A stretch of DNA of 64,000 nucleotides from Brevibacterium epidermidis NBRC 14811 (GTDB lineage: Bacteria; Actinomycetota; Actinomycetes; Actinomycetales; Brevibacteriaceae). Location of the stretch: contig NZ_BCSJ01000013.1 of NCBI RefSeq assembly GCF_001570805.1, positions 62,001 to 126,000 on the forward strand, given 5' to 3'. The translations under genes and the position numbers were made by a program. The notes below the pieces were generated by a model, which was not told the DNA's origin, ran no database searches, and worked only from the letters and a program-made list of their open reading frames with translations. This document shows, piece after piece, positions 49,901 to 57,104 of the stretch (the stretch's first letter is position 1; every line of letters starts with the position of its first letter).

Positions 49901-50376
49901 GTGTCCAGTCCCACCTCGGCGGCGGCGTGGGCGAAGCGGACGGCGCCGTAGAGTCCGTTGTGGTCGGTCAGCGCCAGGGAGGTCAGTCCGGCGGCGGCAC
50001 CGGCGGCGACGAGCGTTTCGGGGTCGGAGGCTCCGTCGAGGAAGCTGAACTGGGAATGCACATGCAGCTCCGCCCAGTCCACACTGCTCTGACGCAGCAG
50101 CGGTCCGCTGCCTGGCCCCTGAGCGCTGCCGGCGCCTTCCGGGCCCTGGTAGCGGCTGCGTCCGTCCGAACCGCCGGGGCCGACCGAGACCTGATAGCGG
50201 TCAGGGCGGGAGAAGGCCGGGGCGTCGGAGCCGTCGGCGTGTTTGTCGACGGGACGACCTGTCCCCTGCCTGCCCGTTCCCTGCTTGTCGGGGGTGTCGG
50301 AGGCACCGGGGAGGCCCTTGCCTTCGAGGCGGCGGGCGAGCTTCGACCACGGTGTGCGCGGGTTCGAGAATCCCAT
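46924..50376 (-). CDS. dnaE2: Error-prone DNA polymerase DnaE2
   Basis: A 1150-residue C-family polymerase of the ImuA'-ImuB-DnaE2 mutasome, which performs damage-induced mutagenic translesion synthesis. After a low-complexity, Gly/Arg/Asp-rich first 95 residues comes the PHP domain (ELHVHSQFSFLDGAS, LALTDHNGLYG). The polymerase core has GRGSAANSAVCFVLGIT and the catalytic aspartates in GYPDIDIDIESGRREEV. A helix-hairpin-helix and an OB domain with INLEDEFGMLNVV close the protein. The ATG at 50376 has AGGAG 8 bases upstream. It is the third gene of the SOS operon, 76 bases after imuB. Confidence 0.92.
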   Translation of the reverse strand: MGFSNPRTPWSKLARRLEGKGLPGASDTPDKQGTGRQGTGRPVDKHADGSDAPAFSRPDRYQVSVGPGGSDGRSRYQGPEGAGSAQGPGSGPLLRQSSVDWAELHVHSQFSFLDGASDPETLVAAGAAAGLTSLALTDHNGLYGAVRFAHAAAEVGLDTVFGSELSIGLSEKIPGQTDPDATHLLVLAHSVEGYHQLSQAITEANLRGEKNRPLFSLEELAAEDGDWMILTGCRKGPLRRALGDDDGGLSALRELTALFGPDRVAVELSRDGTPDDDERLRHLGDLAQRAGLPVMASNAVHFATRAEWKSAQVRASVRSRKSLDELAGWLPATASARIHTGEEMLARFPRQALDNAVRIGRECSFVLSSARPDLPKAPMPDATEGETYLRGLIAERGRTRYGTRAENPRAWEQLDREMDMIAQLGFCGYFLIVFDITEFCRHMGIFCQGRGSAANSAVCFVLGITAVDAVKHGLLFDRFLSPDRKGYPDIDIDIESGRREEVIQYVYDHFGRDRAAQVANVITYRAKSAIRDAAFSLGYAPGQQDAFSKSSNRWSSLPDAEDSPVPAPVLEIAEDLLGSPRHLGIHSGGMILADRAIGEVVPIEKATMGHRTVVQWDKDDCAAMDLVKFDLLGLGMLTALHEMVGLVHRHTGVLIDRAEIDDDDEAVYEMLCRADAIGVFQVESRAQLATLPRLRPRTFYDLAVQVALIRPGPIQGGSVHPYIRRRQGLDEVEYLHPLLEKSLAKTCGVPLFQEQLMQMAIDVGGFTGADADRLRQAMGSRRSEKRMAELAEKFRTGAMERGVDEDTAETIFSTIAAFANYGFPESHAISFANLVYQSAWFKYHHHAAFTAGLLRSQPMGFYSPQSLIADARRHKVPILPVDIRWSQAATDLERVEPGKPGHTITEAAVGNGGTASAGELGIRLGLDTVAHVGSFAEVIVTERDKAPFASVADLAERTGIGKQALESLATAGALSGFDLDRRQALWLAGGVAGAHPGLLPGTASVDSAPTLPAMDAFDVTLAELFSTGITVDGYPTEILRETLRARGYASTADAAAAADGTRMTVAAIVTHRQRPATASGITFINLEDEFGMLNVVATAGLMKRFRTVATSRNALVVTGLIQRGGDVVSLYAHKLIPLEVQLPTKARNFR

Positions 50377-50417
50377 CGGGGTCTCCTCCTCTCTGGTGGG
50401 GCGTCGGTCAGCGGGGG

Positions 50418-50443
50418 CATTGGCCACTGGGTGCCGGCCAATG
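50418..50443. repeat. Inverted repeat between imuB and dnaE2
   Basis: CATTGGCC (50418-50425) and GGCCAATG (50436-50443) around a 10-base loop lie in the imuB-dnaE2 gap. It could reduce read-through or shape mRNA processing. Confidence 0.45.
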
Positions 50444-50452
50444 GGCCACCGG

Positions 50453-52123
50453 TCAGCGGTAGCGGCCGGTGAGGTACCACTGGCCGTGTTCTTTGCTCAG
50501 CAGAAGGGCCCGGCCAGCATCGGTGACCACCTGCAGACGGGTCCGGTAGACGGTCCGGCTCGGGTCCCACCAACCGGATTCGATGGGCCAGGAACCGGAG
50601 TAGTCGGTGATGGTCTCGGTCTGCCCGGTGGGAAATCTGATCGTCGCCGGCGCGGCACCCAGCCCCGAGGGACGTGCCTCCACCGGTGAGCCGTCGGCCG
50701 CGAGCACGTCGACGGCGGAGTGTTCGACGGTCGTCGGACGGGGCGCGTGCAGGGCACCGGGCCAGGGTGCGGCAGGACTGCGTTCGGGGGCGGCCGCCTG
50801 CTGCCACGGGGTCCACAGGTTCGTCTCGGCGGGATCCCACCCGCCCTGGATGCCCGGAACCAGGACGGCATCGGGACCGAACAGTCCCTGCAGACGCTCG
50901 AGCGTATAGGTGATCTGCCCGGTGTTCTCGTCGAACAGACTGCGTGTGGCACCGATCGGGGTGGTCAGTTCGGCGGCGATGAGGCGCAGCGCGATGATGC
51001 CGTCCTCGGAGAAGTCCTCGGCATCGGGCGCCGGCTCGTCGACGATGTCGAGCGCCTGCGGGTCAGCCTGTGCCGTGCCGGAGTTCTGTGTCGTGCAGGG
51101 GTTCTGTCCCGATCCGGAGTCCTGCTTCGGTCCGGAAGCTCCGGCTCCGGTGTTCGCTCCGGCAAGCCAGCCTTCGGCCTGCCACCGCAGACGGTCAGCG
51201 ATCGCGTTCTCCTGCATGTCCTCGATCCGCCAGGTCCGGGACGAGGACTGCCCGGCTGCGGCATCGAGTTCGATCGTGATCTGGGTGCAGACCAGCCCCT
51301 GTCTGCGCACCTTGGCCAGCAGATCCGCACCGAGCTGGCGGGCCAGGAAGCCGAGGGTGTCGCTGCGGGTCGTCGGGGCATCGAGATCGAGTTCGACGTC
51401 GAGCTGTTCGCCGCGGACATGATCGGCGAGCGGGGCTCCTGCCCGCCCGGAGGCGAGGTCGTGCAGATGCCGGCCGAAGGCACCGAAGCGTGCGTTCACG
51501 TCTTTGGCCTCGAGGCGGGCGAAGTCGCCGAGGGTGCGCAGCCCCAGCTGCAGGAAGACCTCGATCAGGGCGGTCGCCTCGGTGCCGGCGTATTCCAGGG
51601 TGGTGATCGGCTGGGCGGAGAGGAAGTCCACGGTCTGTCCGGGTTCGACCCGGCGCGCCTGTCCGGCGGCGAGGACCGCGGCGAATACGGTGTCGGCGAT
51701 TCCGGGGAAGAACTCCCATCCGGTGTCGTCGACGAGAGCCGAGACCAGAGTCTCGACAGCGCTGGCTTCGTCGGCGTAGCCGTGTCTGAGCGAGTCGAGA
51801 GGGATCGCCAGTGTCCCCGGGCTGAGCAGGGTGAACCGGGCGACGAGGTCTTCTAGGGCACCGACTCCGGCGCTGAAATGTCGGTTGTCCGCCTCTTCGT
51901 TCCAGACTGCGACATGGGCTTCCGGACAGCGATATCCCACGGCGCGTTTGTTGTTGCCTGCGGTGATTCCGGCGGCACGGGCCGGAGCATTGGCGGCGAT
52001 GACCTTGCCTGCGTGGAGGACCGCGACAGGGCGGCCCGGGGCGATGTCGTGTTCGATCGCGGCGGCCACCGCCGGCCAGTCGGGCACGGTGAGCACGAGG
52101 GTGCGGTCAGGCTCATCCGACAT
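50453..52123 (-). CDS. imuB: ImuB, Y-family polymerase-like mutasome adaptor
   Basis: A 556-residue Y-family polymerase relative that serves as the hub linking DnaE2 to the sliding clamp; ImuB proteins lack polymerase activity. The Y-family layout is recognisable (VAVLHAGKVIAANAPARAAGITAGNN, FSAGVGALEDLVARFTLLSPG, FLQLGLRTLGDFARL), but the catalytic DDE acids of the DinB palm are not at their positions. A low-complexity insert (about residues 318-350, Gln/Ser/Gly/Asp-rich) precedes the C-terminal part. It overlaps imuA' by 11 bases, with AAAGG before the ATG. Confidence 0.88.
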   Translation of the reverse strand: MSDEPDRTLVLTVPDWPAVAAAIEHDIAPGRPVAVLHAGKVIAANAPARAAGITAGNNKRAVGYRCPEAHVAVWNEEADNRHFSAGVGALEDLVARFTLLSPGTLAIPLDSLRHGYADEASAVETLVSALVDDTGWEFFPGIADTVFAAVLAAGQARRVEPGQTVDFLSAQPITTLEYAGTEATALIEVFLQLGLRTLGDFARLEAKDVNARFGAFGRHLHDLASGRAGAPLADHVRGEQLDVELDLDAPTTRSDTLGFLARQLGADLLAKVRRQGLVCTQITIELDAAAGQSSSRTWRIEDMQENAIADRLRWQAEGWLAGANTGAGASGPKQDSGSGQNPCTTQNSGTAQADPQALDIVDEPAPDAEDFSEDGIIALRLIAAELTTPIGATRSLFDENTGQITYTLERLQGLFGPDAVLVPGIQGGWDPAETNLWTPWQQAAAPERSPAAPWPGALHAPRPTTVEHSAVDVLAADGSPVEARPSGLGAAPATIRFPTGQTETITDYSGSWPIESGWWDPSRTVYRTRLQVVTDAGRALLLSKEHGQWYLTGRYR

Positions 52124-52976
52124 GGCTGATCACCTTTCGCAGCTGTGTGATCGTCGACCACCGAGGATCGTCCGCCGTATCCGTATCCGTGTCCGTACCC
52201 GTGCCCGCTGTCGGGGCAATAGACGCTCCAACAGATACAGAAGGAACCTCTGCAGGAACGGCACGCGCTTCGGCTGCCACGCCGGAGACCTCAGAGGTCT
52301 CTGCGGAAGCGGCGGGTGATCCCCCGTCTGCCACCACTTCCAGCGTCCCCGCGGGGACGCTGGAGGGAGTCCCGGATGGCCCGGGCAGCAGGAACCGGTG
52401 AGTTCCCGTCTGCGACCGGGCGCGGACGAGGCAGGACTGCAGGCGTCCGCGACCGTGTGCGGCACCCGACCAGCGGGTATCGGTGATCTCGATCTGCTCC
52501 GTGCTGCCGGACATGGGGCGGAGGCTGATGAGGCTCATTCGCCGTTCACGGATCTTCGCCAGGAGTCGGGCCCGTTCGGAAGCGCTCGGGGCGAAGCCGG
52601 GGTCGACGAGGATGATGTCGAAGGATTCGATGAGAATCGAAGCCACCCGCAGCCAGTCCTCACCGGGAGTCGCGAGATTGACGAAATGGTCGAGGTCGAC
52701 ACCGAGATCGGCGATCGAGGACACGGCCGGTTCGCCGAGCCCGATGCCGGCACACCACTTCTGCTCCCGGGTCGCCGCAGCGATCGTCGCCAGGCCGCAG
52801 CTCAGCGACAGCTCACCGGTGACGGTGACGAGTTCCCCGCGCGGCAGACCGCCGCGACGGAACAGCGGAGAGAGCACAGGACCCACCGGATGGGGTGGGA
52901 TCTTATCGAACAGCGCCGCAGCCGTGGAGATCCCCGTCTCCCGGCTGAGCTGTTCGATGACTGGTGCTGCTGACAT
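52113..52976 (-). CDS. imuA': ImuA', RecA-like mutasome component
   Basis: A 287-residue protein with a degenerate RecA-like core (VTVTGELSLSCGLATIAAATREQ, SFDIILVDPGFAPSASERARLLAKI, SLISLRP). It partners ImuB and is needed for damage-induced mutagenesis in mycobacteria. The C-terminal third is low-complexity and includes a TDTDTDT run from a hexanucleotide repeat and a VPAGT peptide encoded by a 26-bp palindrome. The ATG at 52976 was chosen because GATAAT ends 7 bases upstream; the ATG at 52985 overlaps the -10. Confidence 0.85.
   Translation of the reverse strand: MSAAPVIEQLSRETGISTAAALFDKIPPHPVGPVLSPLFRRGGLPRGELVTVTGELSLSCGLATIAAATREQKWCAGIGLGEPAVSSIADLGVDLDHFVNLATPGEDWLRVASILIESFDIILVDPGFAPSASERARLLAKIRERRMSLISLRPMSGSTEQIEITDTRWSGAAHGRGRLQSCLVRARSQTGTHRFLLPGPSGTPSSVPAGTLEVVADGGSPAASAETSEVSGVAAEARAVPAEVPSVSVGASIAPTAGTGTDTDTDTADDPRWSTITQLRKVISHVG
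52176..52205. repeat. Hexanucleotide microsatellite in imuA'
   Basis: Five consecutive CGTRYC-type hexamers encode alternating Thr and Asp/Gly residues. Slippage would add or remove two residues without a frameshift. Confidence 0.7.
52339..52364. repeat. 26-bp palindrome inside imuA', core copy 1
   Basis: A perfect palindrome with the core CGTCCCCGCGGGGACG. Read on the minus strand it encodes VPAGT. Confidence 0.75.
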
Positions 52977-52983
52977 GACATCC

Positions 52984-53003
52984 ATTATCGAACTGGTGTT
53001 CTA
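52984..53003 (-). promoter_or_regulatory. LexA (SOS) box and -10 of imuA'-imuB-dnaE2
   Basis: TCGAAC-TGGT-GTTCTA (52988-53003) matches 11 of 12 defined bases of the Gram-positive SOS box. It overlaps GATAAT (minus strand 52989-52984), which lies 7 bases before the imuA' ATG. LexA binding would block the promoter directly. Confidence 0.8.
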
Positions 53004-53015
53004 AATTGGCAAGAT

Positions 53016-54674
53016 TTAGACAACGGCTTTGCCTTCCCGGGCGTGTCGCCATTCGGCCTCGAACATCCACGCGATACAGAGCCCGAGGTCAAAGCCATAA
53101 CCACCGCCGACGGTGCCGGGATCGGCCGCTTTCGTGATCTTCTTGACCTTCGCAACGCGAACTGCTGTGTCGAACATCATCCGCCCTCTCACCCGACTTT
53201 CCAGAGGAAGCAGCTGGGAGCCGTCGGGCAGATAGAAGGCAAAGGCAGCGGGACCGCGCATCGCTCCGGCGAAGTCCGCTCCGGTGCGTTCGATGCGCAG
53301 CTGGTATTTGTGCACCACGGTGTGATGTCGGCGACAGAGCAGGATGAGATTGTCCATATCGGTCGTTCCGCCCTGCGACCAGGGGCGAATGTGGTGGGCA
53401 TCGCATCGCCTGCGGGCCCGACAGCCGGGAAATTGGCAGCAGACATCACGCACACTCAGTGCCATTCGCTGCCGTCTGCTCACCAGACGCTTCGAGCGCC
53501 CGAGCATGAGGACGTCACCTCCGGCATCCTTGATCACGCCGCTGATCAGCGCTTCACAGCTCAGGCGCTCCGCCGTTGCCGCGGTGATGCCACCGAACCC
53601 TTCGATCCGGCAGGTCGTATCCGCACGTCCGCCCGGCGTCCCCGCGGGGACGTCCCCCTCGGCTCCCGCCGGATGGTCCGGCCCAACCCCCTCGTCCGCC
53701 TGACCGCCCGATTCGCCTTCCGTCCCCGCGGGGACGCCGGCGTCGGTCGCCAGCTTCGCGGGAATGCTGAGCAGAGGGGGCTCGAAAGCGGGCGCGGGTT
53801 CCATCGTGGCCCCGCTGCGAGTGATCACCTCGGCGGAGGCATGGACGAGCAGTCGGGCACGATCGGCGTCGATCGAACCAGGGGGCTCGGCACGGGGGAA
53901 GGCATGGATGATCTCCATCAGGCACATGACCTGGGAGACCGGCTCATAAGGAGCCTCATCCACTTTGTCACCTTCGCACTTCTTGCCCACTTCATCCGCC
54001 ACAGCGCCGTCATGGGCGGGACGTTCGAGGACCTGGCGGGCGGCGTCGAGCATCGCGGCGATCTCTGCGGCATCGTCCTCCTCGAGTTCGATCGTGATCC
54101 GGGTCCGACCGGGCGCCACCTGACGCATGCTCACACTGTCCTGAGCCAGGTACAGCGGGAACGGGCCGTTGTCGATCTTGTCGGCCAGCTGCTGGTAGTT
54201 CTGCGAGATTCGGCTGATCTGACTGCCAGTGGCAAGGGTGGCCAGGCGCAGCGCCTCGTCGTCGCCGATCCGCTCCCCCAGTCGAGTCACTTCCCTCACC
54301 TTTGAGAAACTGACGTCACCGCCCGCCAGACTCTTCTTCACCTTCGGCATCTCTCGCAGCGCTCTCATCACACGCACATACTCGCGAGCCGTGTGCATGC
54401 TCACTGACGCCACATGCATCACCCACTCGGTCAGGGTCTTCACCCCGACCCATTCCGCCCACAGCCCCCGCCTTTCGACCTCGTCGATGAGGGTGATGAC
54501 GCGAGCGTGGCAGAAAGCGATGCATGAGATGTTGCGTCGGATATCCGTCACGATCTGCTCACAGGTGAGGGTGCTGGGGTCCACATCGGCTTCAGCTCCT
54601 CCGTAGTCCTTCGGATCGACGCTCAGCCCCTCGATGTCGGCCGCCTCCGCTCCAATCGGCTTGTCGTCTCTCAT
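53016..54674 (-). CDS. DUF222 / HNH endonuclease domain protein
   Basis: A 552-residue protein of the DUF222-HNH (13E12-like) family, which occurs in many copies in actinobacterial genomes. The helical DUF222 part covers about residues 30-260. A low-complexity linker follows, with two VPAGT peptides encoded by CGTCCCCGCGGGGACG palindromes. The HNH nuclease motif is near residue 430 (CQFPGCRARRRCDAHHIRPWSQGG, then NLILLCRRHHTVVHK). All HNH histidines and the zinc cysteines are present. Role unknown; mobile-element or defence-related functions have been suggested for such proteins. GGGAGGGGAG precedes the ATG. Confidence 0.85.
   Translation of the reverse strand: MRDDKPIGAEAADIEGLSVDPKDYGGAEADVDPSTLTCEQIVTDIRRNISCIAFCHARVITLIDEVERRGLWAEWVGVKTLTEWVMHVASVSMHTAREYVRVMRALREMPKVKKSLAGGDVSFSKVREVTRLGERIGDDEALRLATLATGSQISRISQNYQQLADKIDNGPFPLYLAQDSVSMRQVAPGRTRITIELEEDDAAEIAAMLDAARQVLERPAHDGAVADEVGKKCEGDKVDEAPYEPVSQVMCLMEIIHAFPRAEPPGSIDADRARLLVHASAEVITRSGATMEPAPAFEPPLLSIPAKLATDAGVPAGTEGESGGQADEGVGPDHPAGAEGDVPAGTPGGRADTTCRIEGFGGITAATAERLSCEALISGVIKDAGGDVLMLGRSKRLVSRRQRMALSVRDVCCQFPGCRARRRCDAHHIRPWSQGGTTDMDNLILLCRRHHTVVHKYQLRIERTGADFAGAMRGPAAFAFYLPDGSQLLPLESRVRGRMMFDTAVRVAKVKKITKAADPGTVGGGYGFDLGLCIAWMFEAEWRHAREGKAVV
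53637..53652. repeat. 16-bp palindrome, core copy 2
   Basis: CGTCCCCGCGGGGACG inside the DUF222/HNH gene, in frame as VPAGT. Confidence 0.75.
53721..53736. repeat. 16-bp palindrome, core copy 3
   Basis: A second exact copy in the DUF222/HNH gene, 84 bases from copy 2, again in frame as VPAGT. The intergenic stretch 54675-54892 upstream of this gene is less GC-rich and shows no clear element. Confidence 0.75.
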
Positions 54675-54892
54675 GGCGCTCCCCTCCCGCGGCCTCTTCG
54701 ACCCTCCGGTCCGGCGATCCCCATGACCACCAACCGTGCCTCCACTCTAGGATTCGGCACTGACACGAGAATCCACTCGACAGCACTCGATTTGTATAGA
54801 TCTGCGTTCAGATTCGATTGAGTTTCGTTTCTGCAGGTGACCCTACTGAGCCACGTGCGTCCAGCAGTTCGCCGAACTGACCCGCACCGCTC

Positions 54893-54924
54893 AAGTCAGC
54901 GCTGACGGGTAGGGTGACGTCATG
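54893..54924 (+). promoter_or_regulatory. Leaderless promoter of the methyltransferase gene, weak PafBC-like element
   Basis: TAGGGT (54910-54915) ends 6 bases before the ATG at 54922. AAGTCAGCG (54893-54901) lies exactly 8 bases upstream of the -10, matching 6 of 9 positions of the PafBC element. Confidence 0.5.
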
Positions 54925-55590
54925 ACTGACGAAGCCCGCACCCGTGAGGCGGCCACGCGTGATTCCTATGATGTGATCGCGCAGACCTATACGGACTGGG
55001 TCGCCGATGAGCTCACCGCGAAGCCCCATGACCGCGCCGTCCTCGGGGCCTTCTCCGAACTCGTCCTCGGCACCGGCTCAGCCGAGGTCCTCGACATCGG
55101 CTGCGGTCCGGGTCGTATCACCTCGTTCCTCGCTGCTCTCGGTCTCACCCCGCGAGGACTCGACCTCTCCCCCGCCATGGTCGACCTCGCTCAGGGTCTC
55201 TATCCGACGCTCGGGTTCGACGTCGGGTCGATGACTGCCCTGCCCTATGCCGATGATTCTTTCTCCGGCTTCGTCGCCTGGTACTCGACGATCCACGTCC
55301 CCGATGACGCGCTCGCCCTCTCCTTCGCCGAGGCGGCCCGTGTCCTTCGTCCGGGCGGCTGGTTCCAGTTGGCGTTTCAGCTCGGCGATCGAATCGATCA
55401 CGTCTCCGATCTCGCGGGCTTCTCCGTCGACCTCGACTTCCACCGGCGCTCGATCGATGACGTTCTCACCGCACTTGAACCTCACGGCTTCTCTCCGGTC
55501 ACCCGTCTCGAACGCGAACCCGACAGGGCCGGCCCCTTCCCGGAAGCGAGCCGGCAGGGCTACCTGCTCGTGCGCAGCGCCGGTCTCTGA
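54922..55590 (+). CDS. Class I SAM-dependent methyltransferase
   Basis: A 222-residue methyltransferase of the UbiE/Methyltransf_11 type. The SAM-binding motif VLDIGCGPGRITSFLAALG is at about residues 56-74, followed by the acidic end of strand 2 (PRGLDLSPAMV), MTALPYADDSF (motif II) and VLRPGGWFQLAFQ (motif III). Such proteins methylate small molecules, and the acceptor is unknown. It starts a plus-strand series with trmL and pdxK. Confidence 0.82.
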   Translation: MTDEARTREAATRDSYDVIAQTYTDWVADELTAKPHDRAVLGAFSELVLGTGSAEVLDIGCGPGRITSFLAALGLTPRGLDLSPAMVDLAQGLYPTLGFDVGSMTALPYADDSFSGFVAWYSTIHVPDDALALSFAEAARVLRPGGWFQLAFQLGDRIDHVSDLAGFSVDLDFHRRSIDDVLTALEPHGFSPVTRLEREPDRAGPFPEASRQGYLLVRSAGL

Positions 55591-55610
55591 GGTGAGAAGA
55601 TAAGGAGGAT

Positions 55611-56075
55611 ATGAATATCGACATCGTCTTCCACACTCCCGAAATCCCCGGCAACACCGGAAACGCCATCCGGCTCGCCGCGGTCACCGGAGCCCACCTT
55701 CATCTCGTCGAGCCTCTCGGCTTCGATCTCTCCGATGCGAAGCTGCGCCGCGCCGGGCTCGACTACCACGACCTCGCCCATGTCACCGTCCATCCGTCGA
55801 TCGACGAACTGTGGAGCCACCTCGGTGAGCGTCGAGTGATCGCGTTCAGCACGCATACGGACAATTCCTTCGCCGAGGTCGAATACCAAGACGGAGATGT
55901 CCTCCTCTTCGGGCGCGAGTCGACGGGACTGCCTGACGAGGTCATCACCGACGACCATGTGGACATGGCAGTGCGGATCCCGATGCTGCCGGCACGCCGT
56001 TCGCTCAACCTGGCGAATTCGGCATCGATCGCCATCTACGAAGCCTGGCGCCAGCACGGCTACGCAGGGGCCTGA
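55611..56075 (+). CDS. trmL: tRNA (cytidine/uridine-34-2'-O)-methyltransferase TrmL
   Basis: A 154-residue SPOUT methyltransferase, the minimal length of the family. It has HTPEIPGNTGNAIRLAAVTGAHLHLVEPLGF, LLFGRESTGLPDEV and the knot region VRIPMLPARRSLNLANSASIAIYEAWRQ. It methylates the wobble ribose of leucine tRNAs. AAGGAGG lies 3 bases before the ATG. It follows the methyltransferase gene by 20 bases. Confidence 0.92.
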   Translation: MNIDIVFHTPEIPGNTGNAIRLAAVTGAHLHLVEPLGFDLSDAKLRRAGLDYHDLAHVTVHPSIDELWSHLGERRVIAFSTHTDNSFAEVEYQDGDVLLFGRESTGLPDEVITDDHVDMAVRIPMLPARRSLNLANSASIAIYEAWRQHGYAGA

Positions 56076-56082
56076 ATCCGCG

Positions 56083-56088
56083 TAGACT
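56083..56088 (+). promoter_or_regulatory. Candidate -10 of pdxK
   Basis: TAGACT, with a leader of about 26 bases containing AAAGGA before the ATG. No good -35 is present. Confidence 0.3.
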
Positions 56089-56120
56089 TCTTCGCGAACG
56101 CTTTACCTGAAAGGACCATA

Positions 56121-56945
56121 ATGACCGCAAAGGTGCTCACCGTCGCCGGATCCGACGTATCCGGAGGAGCCGGACTCGAAGCCGATCTGAAGATGTTCGA
56201 CGAATACGGTGCCTTCGGCACTGCCGCCGTCACTTGCATCGTCACCTTCGACCCCAATGACGGATTCGCCCACGTCCTCGAGTTCATCGAACCCGAGGTC
56301 GTCACCCGTCAGCTCGAATCGACGATGGCCGTGCACGAGTTCACCGCCATCAAGTCCGGAATGCTCGGCTCGGTCGATTCGGCTCTGGTCCTCGCCGAGA
56401 AGCTGAAGACCAACGATCTGCCGTACGTCTTCGATCCTGTGCTCGTGTGCAAGGGTGCAGGCACCATGGTCGACCTCAAGGATCTCTTCGTCGAGAACCT
56501 CGTGCCCTTGGCCACCGTCATCACCCCGAACCTCGAAGAGGCCGCGACCCTGGCCGGAATCGACCCCATCGACTCCGTCGAAGGTATGGTCGAGGCCGCG
56601 AAGATCATCCACGGGCAGGGCGCGAAGAACGTCGTCGTCAAGGGCGGAGCTCGTCTCGCCGGAGACGACGCCATCGACATCCTCTTCGACGGTGAGACCG
56701 TGACGACTCTGCGTTCGCGCAAGGTCAACAACAAGCTCGTCAACGGTGCCGGTTGCTCCTTCGCTTCCTCGATCGCGGCGGGAATCGCCACCGGTCTGGA
56801 CATCAAGGATGCGGTCGTCTCCGCGAAGGAGAAGGTCGCTCACGGAATCGCGAACTGCCTCGACAATGCCACCGGTGTCGCCTCTCTCTACCATCCGGCG
56901 GCGCGGGTGAGTCCCTCCCCCGAGGTCTCGGTCACCGTCGACTGA
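56121..56945 (+). CDS. pdxK: Pyridoxine/pyridoxal kinase, ThiD-like PdxK
   Basis: A 274-residue ribokinase-fold kinase that phosphorylates B6 vitamers. It has the substrate segment AGSDVSGGAGLEADLKMF, the GMLGS motif, DPVLVCKG, TPNLEEAATLAGI and the anion hole NGAGCSFASSIAAG. The GAGC cysteine form resembles the Bacillus PdxK group more than true ThiD, where GTGCT is usual. A side activity on hydroxymethylpyrimidine is possible. Confidence 0.82.
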   Translation: MTAKVLTVAGSDVSGGAGLEADLKMFDEYGAFGTAAVTCIVTFDPNDGFAHVLEFIEPEVVTRQLESTMAVHEFTAIKSGMLGSVDSALVLAEKLKTNDLPYVFDPVLVCKGAGTMVDLKDLFVENLVPLATVITPNLEEAATLAGIDPIDSVEGMVEAAKIIHGQGAKNVVVKGGARLAGDDAIDILFDGETVTTLRSRKVNNKLVNGAGCSFASSIAAGIATGLDIKDAVVSAKEKVAHGIANCLDNATGVASLYHPAARVSPSPEVSVTVD

Positions 56946-56961
56946 TCGCCGCCGCTGCCGT

Positions 56962-56987
56962 GGCTGCGTCCCCGCGGGGACGCAGCC
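56962..56987. repeat. 26-bp palindrome after pdxK, core copy 4
   Basis: A perfect palindrome with the core CGTCCCCGCGGGGACG, extended by GGCTG/CAGCC. It follows the pdxK stop by 17 bases and could terminate transcription, although no T-tract follows. Confidence 0.7.
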
Positions 56988-57022
56988 TGGCGCATTCCTG
57001 CGGAACGTCGCGCCGGCAGCAA

Positions 57023-57078
57023 AAGGGTTGCAGACAGCAGATTGCCCCGCACACCTCGTCGGTGTGCGGGGCAATCTG
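57023..57078 (-). terminator. rpmE2 terminator
   Basis: An 18-bp perfect stem (57038-57055 with 57061-57078, 5-base loop) downstream of rpmE2 on the minus strand, with a CCCTTTTGC tract further on. Confidence 0.75.
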
Positions 57079-57104
57079 AATGAAGCTGTTGGGAACGCCT
57101 GAGA

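Noticed and set aside
48232..50472. A 746-codon open frame on the plus strand opposite dnaE2
   Set aside because: It is the antisense shadow of a high-GC gene. Its product is charged and repetitive with no domain, and dnaE2 has clear polymerase motifs.
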